From: an uncultured Bacteroidales bacterium
Lineage (GTDB): Bacteria > Bacteroidota > Bacteroidia > Bacteroidales > Muribaculaceae
DNA length: 34,103 nt
Direction: 5' to 3'
NCBI GenBank assembly: GCA_902782465.1
Contig: CACZNH010000028.1
Location: 1 to 34,103, forward strand
Of the stretch, positions 15,829 through 24,822 are shown one piece after another; positions within the stretch are counted from its first letter, which is position 1, and every line of letters starts with the position of its first letter. The notes below the pieces were generated by a model. That model made no database searches. It saw only the letters and a program-made list of their open reading frames with translations, and was not told where the DNA came from. Both the position numbers and the translations under genes were made by a program.

Positions 15829-18006
15829 TCAGTTGCCCATCTCGCTGAGGAACTTGATGCGGACGAGGCGGATTTCCTCCTCGGTGTAATCGTCACCCAA
15901 CTCCTTCATCGCGGTCTCGATGTCGTCGCTCTCGCTCTCCTTGAAGTAGTCAAAGATGTCTTCCTCGATATCCACATCGATGGCCTCGTCAATGTAATAG
16001 GACACGTTGATTTTTGTGCCGCTATAGACAATGGCCTCCAACTCGTCTAGCAACTCGTCAAACTCCAGGTCCTTGCTCTCGGCAAGCGCATCAAGCGGCA
16101 CCTTGCGGTCGATGGCGGTGATGATTTCCACCTTGAGTTTGCTCTTGTTGGCGACAGTGCGCACACGCATGTCCTCGGGGCGCTCTATCTCGTTCTCCTC
16201 GACATATTTCTTGATGAGGTCAATGAATTCCTTGCCGTAACGCTTTGCCTTGCCAGGTCCCACTCCAGGGATGTTCTGCAGTTCCTCGATGGTGATGGGA
16301 TAGGTCGTCGCCATGGCATCGAGCGACGGCTCCTGGAAGATGACATAGGTGGGCAAGCCGTGCTGCTTGGCAATCTTGCGGCGCAGGTCCTTGAGGATGC
16401 TGAACAGCTCTGAATCGACAGCTCCACTGCCGCCGCCACGCATCTCCTCGTCGAGCATCTCGGTATATTCGTTGTCCTCGACAATCCAGAATTTCTCGCG
16501 GCTCTTGAGGAAATCCTTGCCTTCCTTGGTGACCTTGATGACACCATAGTTCTCGATATCCTTGGCAAGATAGTCGGCAAATACGCCTTGGCGTATGACA
16601 GCCAACAGGAATTTCTCGTCACGTTCGTCGGCACAGCCGAACACGTCAAGCTCCTCGTGCTTGTAACCCTTGATTTCAGACGTAGCGTCACCCATCATCA
16701 CATGGGCTATATATTCGGGCTTGAAGCGTTCACGCAAGGCCAGAATCGTCTCGATGGCGGCCTTGAGCTCCTCGCTGGCCTCAACACGTTTCTTGGGCTT
16801 GAGGCAGTTGTCGCAGTTGCCGCAGTTGTCCTTGTCATAGGTCTCACCGAAGTAGTGCAGCAGCGAGCGCCGACGGCACACCGACGACTCGGCATAATCG
16901 CGCGTCTCAAGCAACAGCTGCTTGCCGATTTCCTGCTCGGCGATGGGTTTGCCCTGCATGAATTTCTCGAGCTTGTCAAGGTCTTTGCGGGAGTAGAAAG
17001 TGAGGCACTTGCCCTCACCGCCGTCACGGCCTGCACGGCCGGTCTCCTGATAGTAGCCCTCCAGGCTCTTAGGAATATCATAGTGGATGACAAACCTCAC
17101 GTCAGGCTTGTCAATGCCCATACCGAAGGCGATAGTGGCAACAATGACGTCCACATCCTCGCTCAGGAAGGCATCCTGGTTGGCACTGCGCACAGCGCTG
17201 TCCATACCGGCATGGTAGGGCAACGCCTTGATATCATTGAGGCGCAGCACCTCGGCCAGCTCTTCGACCTTCTTGCGGCTCAGGCAATAGATGATGCCCG
17301 ACTTGCCCTCGTTGGCCTTGATGAACTTGATGATTTCGCGGTCCACGTCCTTGCTCTTGGGGCGCACCTCATAATAAAGGTTAGGACGGTTGAACGACGA
17401 CTTGAACACCGCGGCATCGGTCATGCCCAGGTTCTTCTGGATATCGTGCTGCACCTTGGGCGTCGCAGTCGCCGTCAGGGCGATGATGGGACGCTCACCG
17501 ATGCGGTTGATGATGGGACGTATATTGCGGTATTCCGGGCGGAAGTCATGACCCCACTCCGAGATACAGTGTGCCTCGTCCACGGCATAGAACGAGATGG
17601 ACACATCCTTGAGGAAGGCGACATTCTCCTCCTTGGTCAGCGACTCGGGGGCGACATACAGGAGCTTGGTGCGCCCGCTGCGAACGTCGGCCTTCACCTC
17701 CTCGATGGCCTGCTTGGTGAGTGACGAGTTCATGAAGTGTGCGATGCCATCTTCCTCGCTGTAGCTGCGCATGGCATCAACCTGGTTTTTCATCAGTGCG
17801 ATGAGTGGTGAAATGACAATGGCCGTGCCTTCCATCAGGCGCGCCGGCAGCTGGTAGCACAATGACTTGCCACCGCCTGTCGGCATGAGCACAAAGGTAT
17901 CATTCTCAGCAAGCAGATTCTCGATGATTGCCTCCTGATTCCCCTTGAAAGTCTCAAAGCCGAAAAACTCTTTCAGAGCCGATGTCAATTTACTGTTCTT
18001 CGCCAT
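15829..18006 (-). CDS. recQ: ATP-dependent DNA helicase RecQ
   Basis: A 725-residue 3'-5' superfamily 2 helicase used in recombination and fork repair. I choose the ATG at 18006 (MAKNSKLTSALKEFFGFETF); the ORF extends 20 codons further, but the promoter at 18038-18068 lies within that extension. Motifs in order: Q/0 motif FKGNQEAIIENLL, Walker A TGGGKSLCYQLP, DEAH box AVDEAHCISEWGHDFRP, SALTATATP, VATIAFGMGIDKPDVRF, and YYQETGRAGRDG. The RQC zinc site is CRRRSLLHYFGETYDKDNCG with the following NCDNC, then a winged helix and an HRDC-like segment (LQNIPGVGPGKAKRYGKEFI). The last 100 residues form an acidic tail (EDIFDYFKESESDDIETAMK) longer than in E. coli RecQ. It lies next to clpX but has its own promoter. 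Confidence 0.96.
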   Translation of the reverse strand: MAKNSKLTSALKEFFGFETFKGNQEAIIENLLAENDTFVLMPTGGGKSLCYQLPARLMEGTAIVISPLIALMKNQVDAMRSYSEEDGIAHFMNSSLTKQAIEEVKADVRSGRTKLLYVAPESLTKEENVAFLKDVSISFYAVDEAHCISEWGHDFRPEYRNIRPIINRIGERPIIALTATATPKVQHDIQKNLGMTDAAVFKSSFNRPNLYYEVRPKSKDVDREIIKFIKANEGKSGIIYCLSRKKVEELAEVLRLNDIKALPYHAGMDSAVRSANQDAFLSEDVDVIVATIAFGMGIDKPDVRFVIHYDIPKSLEGYYQETGRAGRDGGEGKCLTFYSRKDLDKLEKFMQGKPIAEQEIGKQLLLETRDYAESSVCRRRSLLHYFGETYDKDNCGNCDNCLKPKKRVEASEELKAAIETILALRERFKPEYIAHVMMGDATSEIKGYKHEELDVFGCADERDEKFLLAVIRQGVFADYLAKDIENYGVIKVTKEGKDFLKSREKFWIVEDNEYTEMLDEEMRGGGSGAVDSELFSILKDLRRKIAKQHGLPTYVIFQEPSLDAMATTYPITIEELQNIPGVGPGKAKRYGKEFIDLIKKYVEENEIERPEDMRVRTVANKSKLKVEIITAIDRKVPLDALAESKDLEFDELLDELEAIVYSGTKINVSYYIDEAIDVDIEEDIFDYFKESESDDIETAMKELGDDYTEEEIRLVRIKFLSEMGN

Positions 18007-18037
18007 AATATTCGGTTTAGGGTTTTCAATGATTTCA

Positions 18038-18068
18038 CAAATATATAATGATTTTGTGAAACCCACAA
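18038..18068 (-). promoter_or_regulatory. Bacteroidota promoter for recQ
   Basis: On the minus strand, ATTG (18065-18068), 19 nt, then TATATTTG (18038-18045). The -7 element is exact and the -33 has one mismatch. Transcription would begin about 25 nt before the ATG at 18006, supporting that start. Confidence 0.75.
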
Positions 18069-18151
18069 TTTTTCAGGGAAAATATTTTCTCTTTTTTCTA
18101 TCAGTCATACAGCCACACAGGGCCAAAAAGCTATTTGCTAACAGCTAATTG

Positions 18152-19399
18152 CTAATTGCTCTGAGCCAACAGTTCAAAATTGGATTTCGAGAGTTGACGC
18201 TCAGCAAACTCGCGCGTGAGCACATAACGCTTGCCCTTCATCGACGGCGCCTCATACATCACGTCAATCATGATGGTCTCAAACAGGCTCCTCAGACCAC
18301 GGGCGCCCAACTTGTACTCGATGGACTTGTCCACGATAAACTCCAGCACATCGTCCTCGATAACTAGCTCCACGCCGTCCATCTCAAGCAGCTTGGTATA
18401 CTGACGCACGATGGCATTGCGGGGCTCAGTGAGGATGCGCAACAGGGCGTCACGGTCCAGGGGCTCCAAGTTGGTGAGAATGGGCAGACGGCCGATAATC
18501 TCGGGGATGAGGCCATAGCTGCGCAGGTCCTGAGGGGCGATAAAGTGCAGCAGTTTGTCGCGGTCGGCCTTGCTCACGTGATTGCCGGCACCATAACCCA
18601 CAACATGGGTGTTGAGGCGCTGGGCAATCTTGCGCTCGATGCCCTCAAAGGCACCGCCGCAGATGAACAGGATGTTCTTGGTATCGACGGCAATCATCTT
18701 CTGCTCGGGATGCTTGCGCCCGCCTTGGGGCGGCACATTGACCACCGAACCCTCAAGCAGCTTCAGGAGGCCCTGCTGGACGCCCTCGCCGCTCACGTCG
18801 CGCGTGATAGACGGGTTGTCGCCCTTACGCGCGATTTTGTCGATTTCGTCGATGAAGACGATGCCGCGCTCAGCCTCGGCGACATTATAGTCACAGGCGG
18901 CAAGCAGCCTCGTCAACAGGCTCTCGATGTCTTCGCCCACATAGCCCGCCTCGGTCAGCACCGTCGCGTCCACGATGGCAAAGGGGACCTTCAGCATGCG
19001 GGCGATGGTCTTGGCCAGCAGCGTCTTGCCCGTACCCGTGGGACCCACGATGATGATATTGCTCTTCTCGATGTCGATGTCATCGTCACGCTTCTGGTTC
19101 AAGCGCTTGTAGTGGTTATACACCGCAACCGACAGGTAACGCTTAGCCGTCTCCTGGCCGATGACATACTGGTCAAGATAAGCCTTGATTTCCTCAGGCT
19201 TGGGCAGCGATTCCAGGTCCAGGTCGGTGAGCCTGGCCGCCGCCATCTTCTTGAGATACTCGTGTGACAGTTCCACGGCGCGCTCGGCACACTCGTTGCA
19301 GATGCAGCCGTTCATGCCGGGCAGCAGCAGCTCCACCTCGCGGTCACTGCGCCCGCAGAAACTGCAGTATAATGTATTGTTTTCCTTTTTCTTCGCCAT
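18152..19399 (-). CDS. clpX: ATP-dependent Clp protease ATP-binding subunit ClpX
   Basis: A 415-residue AAA+ unfoldase that recognises tagged substrates and feeds them to ClpP. The N-terminal zinc-binding dimer domain is intact ([20 protein letters not shown], then GCICNECAE; two CxxC pairs). The AAA+ core has Walker A GPTGTGKT, the pore loop motif YVGED, Walker [22 protein letters not shown] region and sensor 2 [10 protein letters not shown]. The start ATG overlaps the clpP stop codon by 1 nt (TAATG), so the two are translationally coupled. The gene is followed by a 145-nt gap with A/T-rich repeats (GCTAATT) before recQ. Confidence 0.98.
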   Translation of the reverse strand: MAKKKENNTLYCSFCGRSDREVELLLPGMNGCICNECAERAVELSHEYLKKMAAARLTDLDLESLPKPEEIKAYLDQYVIGQETAKRYLSVAVYNHYKRLNQKRDDDIDIEKSNIIIVGPTGTGKTLLAKTIARMLKVPFAIVDATVLTEAGYVGEDIESLLTRLLAACDYNVAEAERGIVFIDEIDKIARKGDNPSITRDVSGEGVQQGLLKLLEGSVVNVPPQGGRKHPEQKMIAVDTKNILFICGGAFEGIERKIAQRLNTHVVGYGAGNHVSKADRDKLLHFIAPQDLRSYGLIPEIIGRLPILTNLEPLDRDALLRILTEPRNAIVRQYTKLLEMDGVELVIEDDVLEFIVDKSIEYKLGARGLRSLFETIMIDVMYEAPSMKGKRYVLTREFAERQLSKSNFELLAQSN

Positions 19400-20070
19400 T
19401 ATTTCTCACGGATGAGCACCTTGTCAATCATACCGTATTCCTTGGCCTCCTCCGAGGTCATCCAGTAGTCACGGTCACTGTCGGCATACACCTTGTCGTA
19501 AGGCTGGCCCGAGTGGTCGCTGATGATGGTGTACAGCTCCTTCTTGAGCTTGAGGATTTCGCGCGAGGTAATCTCGATGTCCGATGCCTGGCCGCTGATG
19601 CCGCCCATGGGCTGATGAATCATCACGCGGCTGTGCTTCAGGGCAAAACGCTTGTCCTTCTGGCCGGCAACGAGCAATACGGCAGCCATCGAGGCAGCCA
19701 TGCCGGTGCAGATGGTCGACACGTCGCTCTGGATATACTGCATGGTGTCATAGATGCCCAGGCCGGCATATACCGAGCCACCGGGTGAGTTGATGTACAG
19801 CGAGATGTCCTTGCCGGGATCAGAGCTGTCGAGATAGAGCAGCTGGGCCTGGATGACATTGGCAGTATAATCGTCAACCTCCGAACCCAGGAAGATGATG
19901 CGGTCCATCATCAGGCGCGAGAACACGTCGAGCTGGGTAACATTGAGTTTGCGCTCCTCCATAATGGTGGGAGAGATATAGCTGTTGGATACACCTGCGG
20001 CGAACTGGTCCAGCGCCAGCCCGTTCATGCCGAGATGATGCACTGCAAATTTTCTGAAATCGTTTTCCAT
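19399..20070 (-). CDS. clpP: ATP-dependent Clp protease proteolytic subunit ClpP
   Basis: A 223-residue serine protease that forms the double heptamer of ClpXP. The catalytic triad is visible: Ser in [15 protein letters not shown], His in [12 protein letters not shown], and Asp in [20 protein letters not shown]. The N-terminal part has an extra 30 or so residues ([20 protein letters not shown]) before [13 protein letters not shown], compared with E. coli ClpP; a similar lead is often seen in Bacteroidales and may be processed. It is the first gene of the clpPX pair, and a -7 element lies 36-43 nt before the ATG. Confidence 0.97.
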   Translation of the reverse strand: MENDFRKFAVHHLGMNGLALDQFAAGVSNSYISPTIMEERKLNVTQLDVFSRLMMDRIIFLGSEVDDYTANVIQAQLLYLDSSDPGKDISLYINSPGGSVYAGLGIYDTMQYIQSDVSTICTGMAASMAAVLLVAGQKDKRFALKHSRVMIHQPMGGISGQASDIEITSREILKLKKELYTIISDHSGQPYDKVYADSDRDYWMTSEEAKEYGMIDKVLIREK

Positions 20071-20105
20071 AATGTTTTAATTCAGTGGTTAAAAAAATTT
20101 TTGTT

Positions 20106-20113
20106 CAAAGATA
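20106..20113 (-). promoter_or_regulatory. -7 element for clpP
   Basis: TATCTTTG on the minus strand matches TAnnTTTG. No clear TTTG lies 19-21 nt upstream, so only half the promoter is supported. It is 35 nt before the clpP ATG. Confidence 0.6.
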
Positions 20114-20223
20114 ATATTTTTTTCTCATTCCGATGACATTTTCGGGAACTTTTTATCTCCTTTACACAAAAACTGCGCCAAGCGACAATTTGTCACCTCC
20201 TCACCCACAACTCCCAAGACAAC

Positions 20224-20258
20224 AAAAAAAAGCAGGGACGGCATGATGTCGTCCCTGC
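20224..20258 (-). terminator. intrinsic terminator after tig
   Basis: On the minus strand GCAGGGACG (20250-20258) pairs perfectly with CGTCCCTGC (20232-20240) around a 9-nt loop, followed by eight U residues (20224-20231). It lies 24 nt after the tig stop. This is a textbook Rho-independent terminator and separates tig from clpP transcription. Confidence 0.95.
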
Positions 20259-20282
20259 CTCGCTATCATTGAAGTGAGTTGA

Positions 20283-21653
20283 TTACTTCTCGTCGGCCTC
20301 GTAGAGCTTGCGGAAGTCCTCGACGCTGATTTCCTTCTCGTTGACCTTCACGGCCTCCTTGACAGCGGCATAGAACTTGTTGTCGATGGCATGCTCCTGG
20401 ATAGCCTCACGGGCGCGGTCGTCCTGCATGAAGCGCTCGGCCTGCTGGCGCACGAGGTCCTCGGGGGCGTTGTAGATGCCGTACTGCGACAGCTGCTGCT
20501 GGGCGAAGATGAAGGCGGCGGTGTCGATATCCTCTTTCTCAATCTTGATGCCCAGTTCCTGAGCCAAATGGTCCTTAACGAGTTGCCAGCGCAGCTGCTT
20601 GAACATACTCTGAGCCTCCTCGTCAGTTACCTCGACGTTCTCCTTCTCCTCCTGCTCGCGGCGCAGCTTCAGGAAGCGCTTCAGGAACTCCTCGGGCAAC
20701 TGCAGGTCACCGGCCTTCTCGGTGAGGATGCGCTGTGCATCAATGGTGAAGCGGTAGTTGCTCTCGGGAACGTTGGCGCGCTGAATCATCTCACCCACAG
20801 CCTTGCGGAACGACTCCTCGTCCTTGACATCGGTCTCGGTGCCCAGAACACCCTTGAAGAACTCCTCGTTCATCTCGGCCTCCTTGTTGACCTTGATTTC
20901 CTCGATGGTAACGCGGAAGTCGCTCTTCACGTCGGCCTGGCTGCGGTCCACGTTCAGCAGACCGGCCATCTCGGCGATGTTGCCGTTGTTGGCCTTGTGG
21001 GGGTTGAAGACGAAGGTGTCACCCACCTTGACGCCGACAAACTTAGCAGCTTCTTCCTCATCGGCCATGTAGCGGGGCGAAATCACGGTGCGCTCCACCT
21101 TGATGCCGTCCTCCTTGTCGTTGCCCTGCTCGTCGAGCTCGACCATCGAGCCACGCAGCATCGACTCCTTGTCGCTCACCTCGCCGTCAACCAGGGTGCC
21201 CAGGCGCTTGCGGTCATGGGCAATGGCGTCATCGACCATCTGGTCGGTCACGATGATATTGTAATAGGGCACATTGATGCGCTTGTTGAGCTTGAGCTCG
21301 ATGGCGGGAGCCAGACCCAGGTCATACTTGAAGGTCATCTCCTCGTCCTTCATGATGTCCACCTTGGTCTCCTCGTTGGGCAGGGGCTCTCCCAGCACCT
21401 GCAGCTTGTTCTCACGGATGTAGTCATAGACGGCCTTACCCACCTTGCGGTCAACGACGTCGGCGGTGACGCTGGGACCGTAAAACTTCATCAGCAACGC
21501 CTTGGGGGCCTTGCCGGGGCGGAAGCCCTTCAGCGGGTGACGAACGCCCATGGCAGCCACTTCCTTCTGTACGTCAGCGGCAAAATCTTCTCTTTTAAGC
21601 TCCACGGTGAGCAGTCCGTTCACCGCATCAATCTGTTCAAAATTTACGTTCAT
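20283..21653 (-). CDS. tig: trigger factor, ribosome-associated chaperone
   Basis: A 456-residue ribosome-bound chaperone and PPIase that shelters nascent chains. The N-terminal ribosome-binding domain contains GVRHPLKGFRPGKAPKALLM, equivalent to the GFRxGKxP signature. A diverged FKBP-type domain spans about residues 155-250 (GSMVELDEQGN, KVGDTFVFNPHKA). The C-terminal helical arms (EEFLKRFLKLRREQEEKENV, RQQAERFMQDDRAREAIQEH) complete the fold. The gene is monocistronic, with an excellent promoter and terminator, immediately upstream of clpP as in many bacteria. Confidence 0.95.
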   Translation of the reverse strand: MNVNFEQIDAVNGLLTVELKREDFAADVQKEVAAMGVRHPLKGFRPGKAPKALLMKFYGPSVTADVVDRKVGKAVYDYIRENKLQVLGEPLPNEETKVDIMKDEEMTFKYDLGLAPAIELKLNKRINVPYYNIIVTDQMVDDAIAHDRKRLGTLVDGEVSDKESMLRGSMVELDEQGNDKEDGIKVERTVISPRYMADEEEAAKFVGVKVGDTFVFNPHKANNGNIAEMAGLLNVDRSQADVKSDFRVTIEEIKVNKEAEMNEEFFKGVLGTETDVKDEESFRKAVGEMIQRANVPESNYRFTIDAQRILTEKAGDLQLPEEFLKRFLKLRREQEEKENVEVTDEEAQSMFKQLRWQLVKDHLAQELGIKIEKEDIDTAAFIFAQQQLSQYGIYNAPEDLVRQQAERFMQDDRAREAIQEHAIDNKFYAAVKEAVKVNEKEISVEDFRKLYEADEK

Positions 21654-21703
21654 TACTAGGTTTGTATTCTATGTTTAATGTTCAGCTCTTTAAAAAGCGG
21701 CTG

Positions 21704-21734
21704 CAAAGGTACTACTTTTCAGCCGATACGCAAA
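21704..21734 (-). promoter_or_regulatory. Bacteroidota promoter for tig
   Basis: On the minus strand TTTG (21731-21734), 19 nt, TACCTTTG (21704-21711): an exact match to the consensus. The 5' UTR would be about 45 nt. Confidence 0.9.
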
Positions 21735-21796
21735 ATTTAACCGCCAATTTTTTTCAAAACCATCGCCCCTGGAAGAAAATGCCCATGAAAAGAAAG

Positions 21797-21861
21797 ACAA
21801 CAAGTACAACAAATACAAGTCCTTGATTTTCAAAAAAAATTGTACTTATTGTACTTATTGT
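21797..21861. repeat. AT-rich inverted repeat downstream of the BspA-like gene
   Basis: A 22-nt arm (21797-21818) pairs with 21840-21861 at 19 of 22 positions around a 21-nt spacer. The arms are built of 9-nt units like ACAATAAGT. It lies 38 nt beyond the BspA-like stop and could form its transcript end. A sister copy is at 24626-24708. Confidence 0.7.
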
Positions 21862-21898
21862 CTACATTATTTCAGATGGACGTTGACGCCCCTAAGGT

Positions 21899-24493
21899 CT
21901 AAAGTCTAAGGCCACACCAATGGCCGTGGAGCAGATAGTCGATGAGAGTTGACACATCGCCGATGTTAACAAAGCCATCACCGTCACAATCGGCGCCCGC
22001 TTTGTTAATCGTGGTGTTGCCACTGCTGAGCAGGTAGTCGATGAGTGCTGACACGTCGCCGATGGTCACGTTGCCGTCTCCGTCGGCGTCGCCGTGGGCA
22101 TATGGTGGTCCAGCAGTAAAGTATCCCGGAGCACTTGGGCCGCCGTCGATGTGGGCATAGGTTACATCCACATGTTCAGCATCGTAGGTCGTTCCCAGTC
22201 CACCCACCAGGTTGGCGCAACCGGTGAACATCTTATCGGAATTGGTGACATTCGTTGTGCTCCAATCACTTCCCGCATAGATTGTGGTCAAGTTGTTGCA
22301 GCCATAAAACATTCCATACATATCAGTAACGTTGCTGGTGTTGAAGTTGCTCATATCAAGGCTCGTCAGCCCGATGCAGTTAACCAACATGCAGGACATG
22401 TAGGTCACATTAGCCGTGTTGAAGTTGCTCACATCAAGGTTTGTCAAGCCTCTGCAACTATTAAACATGTAACTCATATCAGTTACGTTACTGGTGTTGA
22501 AGTTGCTCACATCAAGGTTTGTCAGCCCGCTGCACCAATAAAACATGAATTTCATATTGGTTACGTTACTGGTGTTGAAGTTGCTCACATCAAGGTTTGT
22601 CAGCCCGCTGCAACCATTAAACATGTAACTCATATCGGTTACGTTACTGGTGTTGAAGTTGCTCACATCAAGGTCGGTCAACTCGCTGCACCGATAAAAC
22701 ATGAATTTCATATCGGTTACGTTACTGGTATTGAAGTTGCTCACATCAAGACTTGTCAAGCCATAGCACTCCCTGAACATGTAACTCATAGAAATTACGT
22801 TACTGGTATTAAAGTTGGACACATCAAGGTCGGTCAAAGTGGAGCATCCACAAAACATAATTCGCATGTCTATCACCTGGGATGTGTTGAAGTATTCCAT
22901 GCCAGTGATAGACTTGAGGTTTCTCATACCAAAGAACCAAGCATAAGTCGAGTAAGGGCGAGCATAGGCAAAAGACGGGTCGAATACCACTTGGCTGATA
23001 GCTAAAAGTATGCTGTCATGATACCATTCAGTATTACCTGAGTACTGGTGGATGTCATAGGTAGTGCCTGAGCGTAAACCATATAAGTTGTCGCAATAGA
23101 AGGTTAATGCCGAATCCTCGGCAACATACACAGCATAGGCTGTTCTCACTTCAGGGCCCGTCAGGTAGCCTGGAAAACTAGGGCCGCCGTCGATGTGGGC
23201 ATAGGTTACATCCACATGTTCGGCATCGTAGACCGTTCCCAGTCCACCCACCAGGTTGGTGCAATCGGTGAACATATAGTTGGATTCGGTTACTTTTTCC
23301 GTTTTCCAATTACTGCCCACCAAGATGGTTGACAGGTTGTCGCAGCCATCGAACATCATGCTCATGTTAGTCACTTTTTGGGTATTGAAATGGCTTAAGT
23401 CAAGGCTTGTCAAGCCACTGCAGCCCCAGAACATCCCGCCCATGTTAGTCACTTTTTGGGTATTAAAGTTGCTCACGTCAAGGCTTGTCAGACAGCATAA
23501 TGCAAACATGTAACCCATTTTGGTCACATTGGAGGTATTGAAGCTGCTCACGTCAAGGCTTGTCAGTTCGCTGCATTCACAGAACATATTTTGCATATTT
23601 GTCACGTTGCCTGTGTTGAAATTGCTGACATCAAGGCTTGTTAATCCGCTGCAACTAGAGAACATGGCATCCATATTCGTCACGTTGGCCGTATTAAAGT
23701 TACTCACATCAAGGCTTGTCAAGCCAGTACAATATCGGAACATACAATACATGCTTGTCACATTTTCAGTATTGAAGTTACTCACGTCAAGGCTCGTCAA
23801 AGCGCTGCAAAAATCGAATAACTGTTGCATATCTGTCACGTTGCCTGTATCGAAACTGCTCACATTGAGGCTCGTCAAATTGAGGCAGCCATAGAACATG
23901 CTTTTCATGTTAGTTACGTTACCAGTGTTGAAGCTGCTCACGTCGAGGCTCGTCATACTTATACAATAATGAAACATGTGAGCCATGTCAGTCACTTGTT
24001 CGGTGTTAAAACTGCTCAAGTCTAGGCTCGTCAAAGCGCTGCAGTCACAAAACATGTAACTCATTGTAGTCACTTTACTGGTGTTGAAGTTGCTCAAATC
24101 AAGGCTTGTCAAAGCAAAACAGTTATAAAACATGTTAGCCATATTTGTCACCTCCTCGGTGTTGAGGTAATTCAAGCCAGAAATTGACTTGAGTATCTCC
24201 ATACCAGTAAACCAGCAATAAGTCGTTGTGGGGCGGGCATCGGCAAATGTCGGATCGAATACCACCTGGCTAATAGAGGTACGGCAGTTGTAATACCAAG
24301 AAGGGCGAGAACTTCCCGTATTCAGGTTAAAGGTAGTTCCTGTGCGGGTGCTGCGCAGGTTGTCGTAATAGAACGTGAGTGTCGAGTCTTGGGCGGTGAA
24401 CTCCGTGTAAGCCTCCTGTGCCACAGCGCCGATGGAACACATCAGGCACGCCATCAAGGTGACGAGACTGTTAAGGGTTGCTTTGTTTTTCAT
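21899..24493 (-). CDS. secreted BspA-like protein with DUF285 26-residue repeats and dockerin-like C-terminus
   Basis: An 864-residue surface or secreted protein. I start it at 24493 (MKNKATLNSLVTLMACLMCS, signal peptide ending near GAVAQ), because the promoter at 24528-24560 starts transcription at about the alternative ATG at 24523. Two homologous modules follow. Each opens with a cap region (ISQVVFDPTFADARP, ISQVVFDPSFAYARP) and then 26-residue repeats of the form LTSLDVSNFNTSNVTDMxxM plus FxxCSG, the DUF285 type found in BspA-like proteins. Module 1 has about ten central repeats and module 2 seven. One module-1 repeat is a residue short (MFALCCLTSLD). The end has two dockerin-like calcium motifs (DADGDGNVTIGDVSALIDYL and DCDGDGFVNIGDVSTLIDYL). 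BspA-like proteins have been linked to adhesion; the partner here is unknown. Confidence 0.9.
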   Translation of the reverse strand: MKNKATLNSLVTLMACLMCSIGAVAQEAYTEFTAQDSTLTFYYDNLRSTRTGTTFNLNTGSSRPSWYYNCRTSISQVVFDPTFADARPTTTYCWFTGMEILKSISGLNYLNTEEVTNMANMFYNCFALTSLDLSNFNTSKVTTMSYMFCDCSALTSLDLSSFNTEQVTDMAHMFHYCISMTSLDVSSFNTGNVTNMKSMFYGCLNLTSLNVSSFDTGNVTDMQQLFDFCSALTSLDVSNFNTENVTSMYCMFRYCTGLTSLDVSNFNTANVTNMDAMFSSCSGLTSLDVSNFNTGNVTNMQNMFCECSELTSLDVSSFNTSNVTKMGYMFALCCLTSLDVSNFNTQKVTNMGGMFWGCSGLTSLDLSHFNTQKVTNMSMMFDGCDNLSTILVGSNWKTEKVTESNYMFTDCTNLVGGLGTVYDAEHVDVTYAHIDGGPSFPGYLTGPEVRTAYAVYVAEDSALTFYCDNLYGLRSGTTYDIHQYSGNTEWYHDSILLAISQVVFDPSFAYARPYSTYAWFFGMRNLKSITGMEYFNTSQVIDMRIMFCGCSTLTDLDVSNFNTSNVISMSYMFRECYGLTSLDVSNFNTSNVTDMKFMFYRCSELTDLDVSNFNTSNVTDMSYMFNGCSGLTNLDVSNFNTSNVTNMKFMFYWCSGLTNLDVSNFNTSNVTDMSYMFNSCRGLTNLDVSNFNTANVTYMSCMLVNCIGLTSLDMSNFNTSNVTDMYGMFYGCNNLTTIYAGSDWSTTNVTNSDKMFTGCANLVGGLGTTYDAEHVDVTYAHIDGGPSAPGYFTAGPPYAHGDADGDGNVTIGDVSALIDYLLSSGNTTINKAGADCDGDGFVNIGDVSTLIDYLLHGHWCGLRL

Positions 24494-24527
24494 AATTAAA
24501 TAGTTTTTTGGTAATGAATTCATGGCA

Positions 24528-24560
24528 CAAAAATAGGGAAAAATTCAGTAAAAAACAAAT
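24528..24560 (-). promoter_or_regulatory. Bacteroidota promoter for the BspA-like gene
   Basis: On the minus strand TTTG (24557-24560), 21 nt, TATTTTTG (24528-24535): consensus at both boxes. The transcript would start near 24521, making the ATG at 24493 the usable start. Confidence 0.8.
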
Positions 24561-24625
24561 TTTTTAGTTTTTAGTCCTTAGTCGCTTCTCACTAGTCCTT
24601 AGTCGGGCCTCCACACACAACTAGA

Positions 24626-24708
24626 AAAGGAAAACAATAAATACAACAAATACAAAATTATTGAAAACCAACAAAAAATTGTATTTATTGTACTTATTAT
24701 ATTCCTTT
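24626..24708. repeat. AT-rich inverted repeat upstream of the BspA-like gene
   Basis: A 30-nt arm (24626-24655) pairs with 24679-24708 at 26 of 30 positions around a 23-nt spacer. The inner parts share the sequence of the 21797-21861 hairpin (ACAAnAAATACAA type). It lies about 115 nt downstream of the sigma-factor stop, so it may end that transcript. Confidence 0.75.
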
Positions 24709-24822
24709 TATCAGACGTGCGCAAAAAAACAACTGAAGAATCTGATGAATCTGAACTCAGAAATCTCAGAAAATCCAGTTGTTTATTCCTTAAGCACCTT
24801 CACGCCTTGGCGTGGGGCCTGG

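Larger units (their letters stand above)
24494..24822. other. intergenic region between the sigma factor and BspA-like genes
   Basis: No gene is supported in these 329 nt. They contain the BspA promoter (24528-24560), two copies of AGTCCTTAGTC (about 24574-24605) that are the inverse of the 301-342 heptamers, and the AT-rich inverted repeat at 24626-24708. From about 24715 to 24822, just beyond the sigma-factor stop, I see nothing clear. Confidence 0.6.

Noticed and set aside
18007-18066. Twenty-codon N-terminal extension of RecQ
   Set aside because: It contains the -7 element at 18038-18045 and part of the -33 box, so it would not be in the mRNA. MAKNSKLTSALKEFFGF is a normal RecQ start.
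22094-23005. Plus-strand ORF of 303 codons within the BspA-like gene
   Set aside because: It is the antisense reading of the 78-bp repeats (HIKVCQ-type periodic text); the minus-strand protein has a signal peptide, promoter and known repeat family.
22340-24170. Regular 78-bp repeats that look at first like a CRISPR-type array
   Set aside because: The period is an exact multiple of three, the frame is open throughout, and each unit encodes a DUF285 repeat. There are no constant repeats with variable spacers.
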